From a virus, in IMG/VR virus record IMGVR_UViG_3300028197_000114, positions 1-29,037 of that record: 29,037 nt of DNA, one strand, 5' to 3'. Position 1 is the stretch's first letter; each line of letters starts with the position of its first letter. Under the pieces are notes generated by a model. The model did no database searches. It was not told where the DNA came from and saw only the letters and a list, made by a program, of their open reading frames with translations. Of the stretch, positions 13,435 to 19,665 are shown piece by piece. Made by a program: the position numbers and the translations under genes.

Positions 13435-14493
13435 TTAACCAATTACAGCCGTATAAGCACCAACCACAGCATCAGCAGGAATACCTACTTGTACACCACA
13501 TCCGAAGCGCATAGCAATCTTAATGTTGTCTGAACCGTCATACTGCCAAGCATCAATATACTGAGCAGTTGTGTAGTCTGTACTCAAGTTAGAACCAACC
13601 ACCAAGTTTTCACGGTACGTCAAAATCAAAGCATCAGCAGGCATACCTTGGCAAACCTGAATTGGAATACCTAAGTATTGCAAAGAAGCGAAGGCTTGGT
13701 TAGTAACCAAAGAACCTGAACCTGCACCTACCGTCGAAACTGTAGTTGCCCCATCGTGAGAAATACCACCGCCTACTGTAGCCAACGCTTGCATATACTC
13801 CCCTGCAACTTTTGTTCCGCAATAGAATGCGATGTCAGGCTTGTTCAAAATAGCAGGCACTGTACTTACAGCTTTATTATACACTTCGTAAAATGCACCT
13901 GTAGTCTTCAAGATGTTTGCTGCTGAAAATCCACTTGCTGTTACAACCTGTTCAGTTACAGAAGCAGCACCTAAGATAGAAGCATTCCATCCTGCGGAAT
14001 CAAATGCACCATCATTAGATAGGAATCCTTTCTGACCTGCTGCCATACCGCCTGTCCAAATTCCGTTCTCTACGCCTTGTGCTGCATAGCCTGCAACAGT
14101 TGCCATAGAGAAAGTAACAAACTCAGGGTTACCTGCTGTCATTGTTTCCCGTGCGCCAGTCATACCTGCCCACGTTGGGAGCAAAGTACCACGGCACAAA
14201 GCCTCCATTACTGCAAGATCGGTAAGTTCCAATACTCGCTCACCAAGCGTCATGTTATCACCACTGCTCCAATCACAATTTGCGGCTTGAATTACTCCTG
14301 TATCAGAAGAAAAGCTAGAAATTACAGCCTTGTTTTGGATGCCGTCAATTTGACGAACAAAGTTATTGGTTAAGGTGTTTGCCAATTTCAAGGCAGGTGC
14401 AACATAAGGTGCTGCTCGTTCGCCTGCATACGTAGTATCAGGGCTAACTTCAGGGGCAGCAAACTTTCGTCTTCGTGTTAAATAGTTACTCAT
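13435..14493 (-). CDS. Major capsid protein
   Basis: This 352-residue protein follows protease and scaffold genes and has an alanine/glycine/threonine-rich composition. Its N-terminus (RRRKFAAPEVSPDTTYAGER) is followed by LKLANTLTNNFVRQIDGIQNK, an E-loop-like region, then a large alpha/beta body including NKPDIAFYCGTKVAGEYMQA and YLGIPIQVCQGMPADALILT, typical of HK97-like capsid proteins. The end, RFGCGVQVGIPADAVVGAYT, also fits. The ATG at 14491-14493 shares a base with the scaffold stop (TGATG); the upstream GTG is less likely. It builds the icosahedral shell. Confidence 0.85.
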   Translation of the reverse strand: MSNYLTRRRKFAAPEVSPDTTYAGERAAPYVAPALKLANTLTNNFVRQIDGIQNKAVISSFSSDTGVIQAANCDWSSGDNMTLGERVLELTDLAVMEALCRGTLLPTWAGMTGARETMTAGNPEFVTFSMATVAGYAAQGVENGIWTGGMAAGQKGFLSNDGAFDSAGWNASILGAASVTEQVVTASGFSAANILKTTGAFYEVYNKAVSTVPAILNKPDIAFYCGTKVAGEYMQALATVGGGISHDGATTVSTVGAGSGSLVTNQAFASLQYLGIPIQVCQGMPADALILTYRENLVVGSNLSTDYTTAQYIDAWQYDGSDNIKIAMRFGCGVQVGIPADAVVGAYTAVIG

Positions 14494-15017
14494 CACTTAA
14501 AATTATTAATCATGTCCAATGCTGCCTGTGTGCTGTCGCTCACATTTCGCTTTGGTGTAGAATTAGAATCTACATTAGGTGCAGTACGCACACCACGTGC
14601 AGCAGGTGCTGCTCCAAATTCGCGTAGCTGACTACGCAAAGCACGGTTCGAACGCTCTAAACGATTTAATCGTTGTTCCATTTTATCCTCAGCGGATAGT
14701 TCGCGTCGCATAGGACGCTCTGAACGTCGCTCACGAGCAAATTCTGCTCGTCGGTTTCGTCGGTTTCGTCGTTGGCTCGAAGCCTCGACTTTTACTTCTT
14801 CTTTCACTTCTTCAGTGGTTTCTTCGCCTTCACCTGCATCGATTAAATCCATAGCCATCGTATGCACGGCTTCAGCCTGTTCTGCTGACAGCCCCATGTC
14901 AACTAAAATTGATACAAATTGATCGTGGGAGTCGGGGCTTTCTTCCACGGTTTCTTCAGTCACGGTAGTTTCTTCTTCGACAACTACCTCGTCTTCTGCG
15001 AATTTTTTCTTACGCAT
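14493..15017 (-). CDS. Scaffold-like protein
   Basis: This 174-residue protein has an acidic N-terminal half (repeated E/V/T, then HDQFVSILVDMGLSAEQAEAV) and an arginine-rich centre (SSQRRNRRNRRAEFARERR) encoded partly by a tandem CGTCGGTTT unit on the plus strand. A helical coiled segment (KMEQRLNRLERSNRALRSQL) and a short basic end follow. This order, placed between protease and capsid, fits a scaffold that is cleaved and leaves the head. I chose the ATG at 15015-15017, which lies downstream of the previous gene's stop. Confidence 0.78.
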   Translation of the reverse strand: MRKKKFAEDEVVVEEETTVTEETVEESPDSHDQFVSILVDMGLSAEQAEAVHTMAMDLIDAGEGEETTEEVKEEVKVEASSQRRNRRNRRAEFARERRSERPMRRELSAEDKMEQRLNRLERSNRALRSQLREFGAAPAARGVRTAPNVDSNSTPKRNVSDSTQAALDMINNFK

Positions 15018-15039
15018 TGTTTTAAATATATGTTGGTTC

Positions 15040-15306
15040 TTAATACCCATAGTTGGCTTCGTCTAAAAGCTCTACAAACAAATCAAAGTCTCTTGGTAGA
15101 AAAACACCTGATGGTTTCATCTCCTCAAATATGAGATACGCGCGTTCATAGTTTTCCTCAAGAATCGCTTCTTCTATAATGTCTAACCCATGCAAAAAGC
15201 TGTCATCAAACATATAGTCTAATCGAAATTCACCGAGCATTTCAAGCAACTCCTGCTGACTCGTGTTTGTCCATGAAGACCAAATCCTGTTTACTAATGG
15301 ATTCAT
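15040..15306 (-). CDS. Acidic helical protein between protease and scaffold
   Basis: This 88-residue protein is acidic and helical, with RIWSSWTNTSQQELLEMLGE and FDDSFLHGLDIIEEAILEENY. No motif is recognised. Its start overlaps the protease stop as ATGA, and it ends 22 bases before the scaffold start. It could be a head-assembly chaperone by position, or a mobile small gene of the accessory type upstream. Confidence 0.65.
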   Translation of the reverse strand: MNPLVNRIWSSWTNTSQQELLEMLGEFRLDYMFDDSFLHGLDIIEEAILEENYERAYLIFEEMKPSGVFLPRDFDLFVELLDEANYGY

Positions 15307-16220
15307 CCGTATGTGTTGTAGTATTTACGCTTTAAATACGCTGTATAGAACTTTACCTTTCTTTGGTTTAGTTCTACTTTATCCATCTCTACGTTCTCTT
15401 CTTCTACTCGGTCTTCAACAGCCTTGACTTCACCATCGTATTCTGTAAGAACACCTTCGTACACTTCTAATTCGATACCTGCTTCCGTAGTGTAGCTGCC
15501 GTTATCCATTTCAGCAGGCAGTCCTTCTTCGTCAATCTTAAACACTACGCTTCCTGCTGCCAGGCTTTCACCTTCTGTAGCAATGGTAAATCCCTGTGTC
15601 AGCGTTACCTCTTGGTAGAACTTTCGCTTAACAGCAAACCACAATTTCTTAAATATTTTTTTCATGGATAGTGACTGACTCATTTCTTCTACCTTATCTG
15701 AAAAGTAACCTTCAATACTTAGCCCACGTAGTTTGCCGTTCTTTATCTCGCTCCACACCTCATCGTTAGCTACCTGTAATTTTACCATCCAAGTACCCGA
15801 TGGTACAGCAAAACCATAAACCTTGCTTTTATCTAGCTCAGGGTCTTCTACTATCCAACTCTCAACCACGCTTACATCATCTACTTTTTCTAGATGCTCC
15901 TTTGTGTGATCGTTTGTGCGATTCTGTTTTAGAAATAACTCACTAGCTAATTTGACTGTTTCCTTACTGAAGTACACATCGTATTCTTCATCGGTGTTTT
16001 CGTCAATCCTTGGAATGTGTTTGTCAGGAATTAGGGCTGCACCCACCACTGTACGTTGGTCTTCGTCTACAGCCGCTAAGCTCATAGCGCGTGTGTTGCC
16101 GTCCTTGCTAAAGAAAACAAAGTTCTCTTCGATTGCAGGAAACTTTACAAGACTAATTGCCTCTACTCCCCATGCAGTAGAACCTTCTTCAATAAGCAGT
16201 TCAACAAGTTTGCGCTCCAT
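15303..16220 (-). CDS. XkdF-type prohead protease
   Basis: This 305-residue protein matches the XkdF-like serine protease family (S78-like) that matures the prohead. Conserved stretches are VVGAALIPDKHIPRID (59-72), DVYFSKETVKLASELFL (81-97), then NDHTKEH with His105 and His109, ESWIVEDPELDKSKVYGF and a glycine motif LRGLSIEGYF with candidate nucleophile Ser168. The C-terminal 130 residues are acidic and may be a propeptide or scaffold-binding part. It is the first head gene after the accessory island and uses the island's start cassette (TAAATAACAGAGATATG), so the motif is not confined to the small genes. Confidence 0.85.
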   Translation of the reverse strand: MERKLVELLIEEGSTAWGVEAISLVKFPAIEENFVFFSKDGNTRAMSLAAVDEDQRTVVGAALIPDKHIPRIDENTDEEYDVYFSKETVKLASELFLKQNRTNDHTKEHLEKVDDVSVVESWIVEDPELDKSKVYGFAVPSGTWMVKLQVANDEVWSEIKNGKLRGLSIEGYFSDKVEEMSQSLSMKKIFKKLWFAVKRKFYQEVTLTQGFTIATEGESLAAGSVVFKIDEEGLPAEMDNGSYTTEAGIELEVYEGVLTEYDGEVKAVEDRVEEENVEMDKVELNQRKVKFYTAYLKRKYYNTYG

Positions 16221-16231
16221 ATCTCTGTTAT

Positions 16232-16465
16232 TTAGTAATCGCCAATGCCTACAAGCGCATAATTAGAATCTCTTGGGTCACGCTCAACATACAGGACTTC
16301 CGCAAACGCTGAAGCAATGTCGTAAAGTTCATCCAAATCATCACGGCTCATGCCGTTTCCTGTCATATTGTAAACAAGTAACTCCTGATTGTTGCCTTCT
16401 CTGTAGTCATCGTGAACTGCTAAACCAGGAACACGGTTAATTTCGTTAATAATAATCTGTGACAT
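16232..16465 (-). CDS. Small acidic accessory protein A (paralogue of the gene at 18491)
   Basis: This 77-residue protein carries about 15 acidic and 5 basic residues. Its centre, GNGMSRDDLDELYDIASAF, matches GSDWTDRELDMLYDEASRY in the protein at 18491-18709, so the two are probable paralogues about 2.2 kb apart. Each has strand segments before this helix and a beta-like C-terminus. It is the last member of the ArdA-led array. Size, acidity and linkage suggest an anti-defence protein that might mimic DNA, but no homologue is recognised. Confidence 0.72.
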   Translation of the reverse strand: MSQIIINEINRVPGLAVHDDYREGNNQELLVYNMTGNGMSRDDLDELYDIASAFAEVLYVERDPRDSNYALVGIGDY

Positions 16466-16476
16466 ATCTCTTTTGT

Positions 16477-16755
16477 TTATGCTCTTCTTATGTAATCTAA
16501 ATCATCAAGAAAGTCATCAATGTAATCTTCTCTTCCAAATCCTATGCCCATATAGCTAACGCTGTCTTCCACGTAGTCGATGGCTTCTTGTGCTGACATA
16601 CCCTCAACATTAAAAAACGATGCGGTAATCTCAGCAAGTAGTTCAATAAACTCAAAACGATCTTGACCAATAGCAGGGTTTTTGCCATATTCCAATAGCA
16701 AAGCCGATAGCAAATCGTATCGTCTTTCCTTAGTGATATATAGGTCTGTCCTCAT
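16477..16755 (-). CDS. Small acidic accessory protein B
   Basis: This 92-residue helical protein has about 20 acidic and 9 basic residues. The basic residues cluster at the start (TKERR), and the end is strongly acidic (REDYIDDFLDDLDYIRR). No known motif is seen. It has the shortest start cassette of the array (TAAACAACAGAGATG). An acidic terminal helix could mimic nucleic acid, which remains speculation. Confidence 0.72.
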   Translation of the reverse strand: MRTDLYITKERRYDLLSALLLEYGKNPAIGQDRFEFIELLAEITASFFNVEGMSAQEAIDYVEDSVSYMGIGFGREDYIDDFLDDLDYIRRA

Positions 16756-16764
16756 CTCTGTTGT

Positions 16765-16989
16765 TTACAATTCTGACACTGCCGACCATCCATACTCTTC
16801 AGCAAGAACTGCGTATAAGTCATCGCGATCGTAACGGTCTAAATCTCTAGTTCTTACAAGTACGCCATTGTCAAAACGCTCTACGCTCTCAACCATTTCC
16901 CAATACAAGCCATCGCTAGTCATGTCTAGCAAATCAGATACATCATCTACAGACGCTATACCAACAAACATATCTACTGAATACTTCAT
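16765..16989 (-). CDS. Small acidic accessory protein C
   Basis: This 74-residue protein has about 18 acidic and 6 basic residues. It has a helix-rich centre (SVDDVSDLLDMTSDGLYWE), a short strand pair (ERFDNGVLVRTRDL) and an RYDRDDLYAVLAEEY helix, which recalls the RDDLDELYDIAS motif of protein A. A distant relationship is possible but weak. The start cassette is TAAACAAAAGAGATATG. Confidence 0.7.
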   Translation of the reverse strand: MKYSVDMFVGIASVDDVSDLLDMTSDGLYWEMVESVERFDNGVLVRTRDLDRYDRDDLYAVLAEEYGWSAVSEL

Positions 16990-17000
16990 ATCTCTTTTGT

Positions 17001-17231
17001 TTAGCCAATGTAACTACCCATGTAATCTAAAATCTGATTATGAGCGTCTTCTTCTTGTTGCCATGTAGGTTCTTCAACTCCATCATATTCATCAAGAATA
17101 TACTGTGTTACCTCATTGACAATCTCCGCAAAGTCTCTGTCGGTCACCCAATCATATTGACCCATGTCATCAGGGTCTTGGTATATCTCATAGAAGACTG
17201 CCTCGTGTACAAAGTCATAAATCCATTCCAT
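17001..17231 (-). CDS. Extremely acidic small accessory protein D
   Basis: This 76-residue protein has about 21 Asp/Glu and one Arg, a net charge near -20. It also has an unusual number of Tyr and Trp (IYDFVHEAVFYEIYQDPDD, then YILDEYDGVEEPTWQQEED). Acidic, aromatic-rich short proteins resemble DNA mimics such as Ocr or Ugi in composition only. No homologue is recognised. Its upstream junction, TAAACAGCATTGATATG, is the most diverged of the cassettes. Confidence 0.72.
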   Translation of the reverse strand: MEWIYDFVHEAVFYEIYQDPDDMGQYDWVTDRDFAEIVNEVTQYILDEYDGVEEPTWQQEEDAHNQILDYMGSYIG

Positions 17232-17242
17232 ATCAATGCTGT

Positions 17243-18064
17243 TTAAATTGGTTCTGCCAGTAAAGCAAGAACCGATCGGTCTTCAGTTCCTTGTACTCTA
17301 AATTCTAGTGCAGGTACTACGCTCGTTTCACCAACGTTTAATTTTAAAGGCACTGCGCCTGCTGATTCTAGCATAGCGTTTGACACAGTAAACAATGCTG
17401 TATACGTATAGACAACAGTATCGACCGTTTCCGTAAGCGTAACTGAAAGAACATCGCCATTGGCATAGTCCTTACCAATTGTGCTTGATACAGCAGTAGT
17501 GATGAAAAAGCCTGTGTTAAAGTTATTTGTGACAAGCGTAACAACTGTTGTTAACCCACCAACTACAAAGGTTAGTTCATCCCCGACTACGTAGCCTGAG
17601 CCTGCGTTAACGATAGTAACCGATGTAGGATTAAAAGCACCTACTGCTGTCTGCGTAAACGTAACTTCAAAACCCGTACCTATTCCATCCGTAGTTGGTT
17701 TATACGTTGTACTTGGTGCTGCTGTTACTGCCCCTGCGCTTGACGCTGAACCAGGAAATACCCCTATTGTACCATCGGGAGAGTCAGTTACAGTCGTGGT
17801 AATCTTTGCGCCTGTACCATTACCAGTTAAAGCTGTTGCATCATATTCTGTCGCACTTTGCGCTGCTTTTAACTCAGGGCTATAAGGCGTAAGACCTGGC
17901 AATACACTTGTGTTAGTGGCTGCAAATGGTGCGATAACGCTGTTAGCAGGAAAAGGCTTAATGTCTAAAGTAATTACCGCTGCATTGTCATTGTGCAAAT
18001 ACAAAGGACGTGGTAACACTTGGTAATCATCAGTTGCTTTTAGTGCTGAATAGTATCTATACAT
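17243..18064 (-). CDS. Beta-rich structural-type protein within the accessory island
   Basis: This 273-residue protein differs from its neighbours: it is neutral, Thr/Val/Gly/Ala-rich and beta-predicted. It begins MYRYYSALKATDDYQVLPR and has the pattern TIVNAGSGYVVGDELTFVVG, partly echoed later as KDYANGDVLSVTLTETV. This 'G.GY..GD.LT' style is common in phage virion proteins. It might be a head-decoration or tail protein, or a virion-borne partner of the island. It has the same start cassette as the small genes, so the cassette and the protein class are independent. Confidence 0.7.
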   Translation of the reverse strand: MYRYYSALKATDDYQVLPRPLYLHNDNAAVITLDIKPFPANSVIAPFAATNTSVLPGLTPYSPELKAAQSATEYDATALTGNGTGAKITTTVTDSPDGTIGVFPGSASSAGAVTAAPSTTYKPTTDGIGTGFEVTFTQTAVGAFNPTSVTIVNAGSGYVVGDELTFVVGGLTTVVTLVTNNFNTGFFITTAVSSTIGKDYANGDVLSVTLTETVDTVVYTYTALFTVSNAMLESAGAVPLKLNVGETSVVPALEFRVQGTEDRSVLALLAEPI

Positions 18065-18075
18065 ATCTCTGTTGT

Positions 18076-18237
18076 TTAGAATCTTAAGTTATCATACACA
18101 CTATATAAAAGCCTAATTGCTTCGTCTACTTCATCTTGCACTTCCGCCCATTGTATCTCCATTGCGTAGCCTTCTCTTAAGTCCTCAAGGTCGGCAGCAA
18201 TAATTGCCACCTCTCGCGTTACTTTTTTTAAATTCAT
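18076..18237 (-). CDS. 53-residue acidic accessory protein E
   Basis: The protein begins MNLKKVTREVAIIAADLEDL and ends YDNLRF. It is helical throughout and moderately acidic (about 12 acidic, 6 basic). Both its junctions are exact TAAACAACAGAGATATG cassettes, with the stop TAA inside the downstream copy and the ATG inside the upstream copy, which supports the gene despite its size. No homologue is recognised. Confidence 0.75.
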   Translation of the reverse strand: MNLKKVTREVAIIAADLEDLREGYAMEIQWAEVQDEVDEAIRLLYSVYDNLRF

Positions 18238-18248
18238 ATCTCTGTTGT

Positions 18249-18479
18249 TTAGTATTCAATTAGTCTTTCATCGCCACCGTGCCGCAAAAACCAATCTTCC
18301 CATTCTATATCAAAAAGCAATTCTCTTTGATTTAAGAGATAAACGAATTCAGGTTCGTTCACATTAAAGTTATACTCAAAAAATGTTTCTAGAATTGAGT
18401 CCGCTTCATAGCTATTCAAACCAAAATAATCATTGGCTAAATCATATAACTCTTTCCAACTTCTCGGTGTACTGCTCAT
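18249..18479 (-). CDS. Small acidic accessory protein F
   Basis: This 76-residue protein has about 17 acidic and 5 basic residues and many aromatics. It includes SWKELYDLANDYFGLNSYEA and ELLFDIEWEDWFLRHGGDE. It is probably helical. Both flanking junctions are exact TAAACAACAGAGATATG cassettes. It has no recognised motif. The aromatic-acidic surface is like that of protein D. Confidence 0.72.
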   Translation of the reverse strand: MSSTPRSWKELYDLANDYFGLNSYEADSILETFFEYNFNVNEPEFVYLLNQRELLFDIEWEDWFLRHGGDERLIEY

Positions 18480-18490
18480 ATCTCTGTTGT

Positions 18491-18709
18491 TTAAACCCCA
18501 ACTTCTACTTGAGCAACACTAGGGTCATTATAAATCTGACTGATTCGAACGCTATCGTATCGGCTCGCCTCATCATATAACATATCCAATTCTCGGTCTG
18601 TCCAATCGCTGCCGTCAGGCTTTTCTATTTCAATTGTGCGACCAATAACCGCATCAACGAAGTAGCCCATACGTTCAAATAATTGTGCAATTTGTTCTGT
18701 AGTTTCCAT
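18491..18709 (-). CDS. Small acidic accessory protein G (paralogue of the gene at 16232)
   Basis: This 72-residue protein has about 16 acidic and 6 basic residues. It begins METTEQIAQLFERMGYFVDA, then has GSDWTDRELDMLYDEASRY, which aligns with GNGMSRDDLDELYDIASAF of protein A, and ends in a strand (SVAQVEVGV) like that protein's NYALVGIGDY. The alpha/beta order suggests a small common fold. Duplication followed by divergence within the array is the simplest explanation. Confidence 0.72.
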   Translation of the reverse strand: METTEQIAQLFERMGYFVDAVIGRTIEIEKPDGSDWTDRELDMLYDEASRYDSVRISQIYNDPSVAQVEVGV

Positions 18710-18719
18710 ATCAAGTTGT

Positions 18720-18893
18720 TTATAAAGACTCTGCTTTTCTTAAAGCGTCAGCTAGGTTGTCAAACTCCCACACACTCCCACCTCGTGTATCAGACATAAG
18801 CCAATAGTTTGTACCGTGCGGTTGGTATATCTCAATGTTATTCACTTCGATATACGTTGTGCCTCGGTCTTCGTATCCGTCAAAATTTACCAT
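18720..18893 (-). CDS. 57-residue accessory protein H, beta-rich
   Basis: The product begins MVNFDGYEDRGTTYIEVNNI and contains YQPHGTNYWLMSDTRGGSVW and a C-terminal helix LADALRKAESL. It is mildly acidic. Strand-strand-strand-helix is likely. It follows the ardA-like gene after one base, and its stop is the TAA of the next cassette (TAAACAACTTGATATG). It could be part of the ArdA functional unit. The function is unknown. Confidence 0.74.
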   Translation of the reverse strand: MVNFDGYEDRGTTYIEVNNIEIYQPHGTNYWLMSDTRGGSVWEFDNLADALRKAESL

Positions 18894-18894
18894 A

Positions 18895-19608
18895 TTAATA
18901 GCTGCTCCAAATATAACCGCCTACCTCTCGATAGCCTTCGTATTCTAAGTCCCGTGCAAATTTCTTGTAATCGAAGAATTTTTTGATTGTTTCTATTCCT
19001 AATTCGGCAACATCTCCAATCATATCAATATACCATTCTGCGATGTCTTCGTTTCGCATACTGCTAATTTCTTCATACACCGCTTCTGCTTCTACAAGGC
19101 TGTCATATCGGTCTTCCCAATCATCAAGAATGAGCATATTTAAATCTCCGTTGACATCGAGCGCGTAACCGAATGCGTCATAATCAAAATAGGTTTCGTA
19201 TTGGTCATCACTCAATTCGATTTCATCTAAGAGTTCGTAAGAGAAATCTAGAACGCTATCACCTTCTCCCCTATAGGCGTTTTCTACAAACTCCTTAAAG
19301 TCATCTTGGTAATCAGCCGCATCTACAATTACGTTCGCAGGGATGCCGTACTCTTTGGATACTTCAAATAGCTCATTCCATTTGTTCCATACGTTCTCAT
19401 CTCGAAGGATAGAATTAGCATCCCCTGAACTTAGGTAATCCCAATCGACCACTTCATAGTCCACAAAATTTACTTCTTCTGCTTTCTCATTAAAGTCATC
19501 TTCAAAATCTCTATGACTTCTATACTCTAACGGATTGAAATTAACGTCAGTCCCCCCTCCTGTGGGTAGATAAATTCGATACCAAACGGTTATATCAGTT
19601 TTATTCAT
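18895..19608 (-). CDS. ardA: ArdA-like antirestriction protein (DNA mimic)
   Basis: This 237-residue protein is extremely acidic, with about 61 Asp/Glu against 18 Lys/Arg. It contains the ArdA pattern: FVENAYRGEGDSVLDFSYEL (107-126), then YFDYDAFGYALDVNGD (140-155). A second similar unit follows at about 187-235 (ending FFDYKKFARDLEYEG and YREVGGYIW), suggesting a duplicated C-terminal module. ArdA mimics bent B-DNA, binds type I restriction enzymes and blocks restriction and modification. The N-terminus (TDITVWYRIYLPTGG) is less like classical ArdA. It is the first gene of the accessory island and has a promoter-like sequence upstream. Family assignment is from memory but fairly sure. Confidence 0.82.
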   Translation of the reverse strand: MNKTDITVWYRIYLPTGGGTDVNFNPLEYRSHRDFEDDFNEKAEEVNFVDYEVVDWDYLSSGDANSILRDENVWNKWNELFEVSKEYGIPANVIVDAADYQDDFKEFVENAYRGEGDSVLDFSYELLDEIELSDDQYETYFDYDAFGYALDVNGDLNMLILDDWEDRYDSLVEAEAVYEEISSMRNEDIAEWYIDMIGDVAELGIETIKKFFDYKKFARDLEYEGYREVGGYIWSSY

Positions 19609-19625
19609 GACTTAGTTCTGTGTCT

Positions 19626-19656
19626 ATAATATACATATAAAGAAGCGTAACACCAA
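19626..19656 (-). promoter_or_regulatory. Candidate promoter for the ardA-led accessory island
   Basis: On the minus strand TTG (19654-19656) is followed after 20 bases by TATATTAT (19626-19633), in the 57-bp gap between the tape-measure stop and the ardA-like ATG. This is the same TTG-N20-TAnnTTA layout as the early promoter. It also fits sigma-70 spacing (TTGGTG-N17-TATATT). Transcription would start about 10-14 nt before the ATG. If real, the island can be expressed early, apart from the structural genes around it. Confidence 0.55.
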
Positions 19657-19665
19657 CCCGTAAAA

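Larger units (their letters stand above)
16218..18722 (-). repeat. Repeated stop-to-start cassette, consensus TAAACAACAGAGATATG
   Basis: Nine successive gene junctions use nearly the same short sequence, in which TAA ends one gene and ATG starts the next. Copies lie at 18707-18722, 18477-18493, 18235-18251, 18062-18078, 17229-17245, 16987-17003, 16753-16767, 16463-16479 and 16218-16234. Three (18477, 18235, 18062) are identical. Lengths are 15-17 nt. GAGAT precedes the ATG, so it may act as a weak Shine-Dalgarno or A-rich start signal. The copies could also serve as short recombination sites for exchanging whole genes, which is an inference. Confidence 0.85.
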
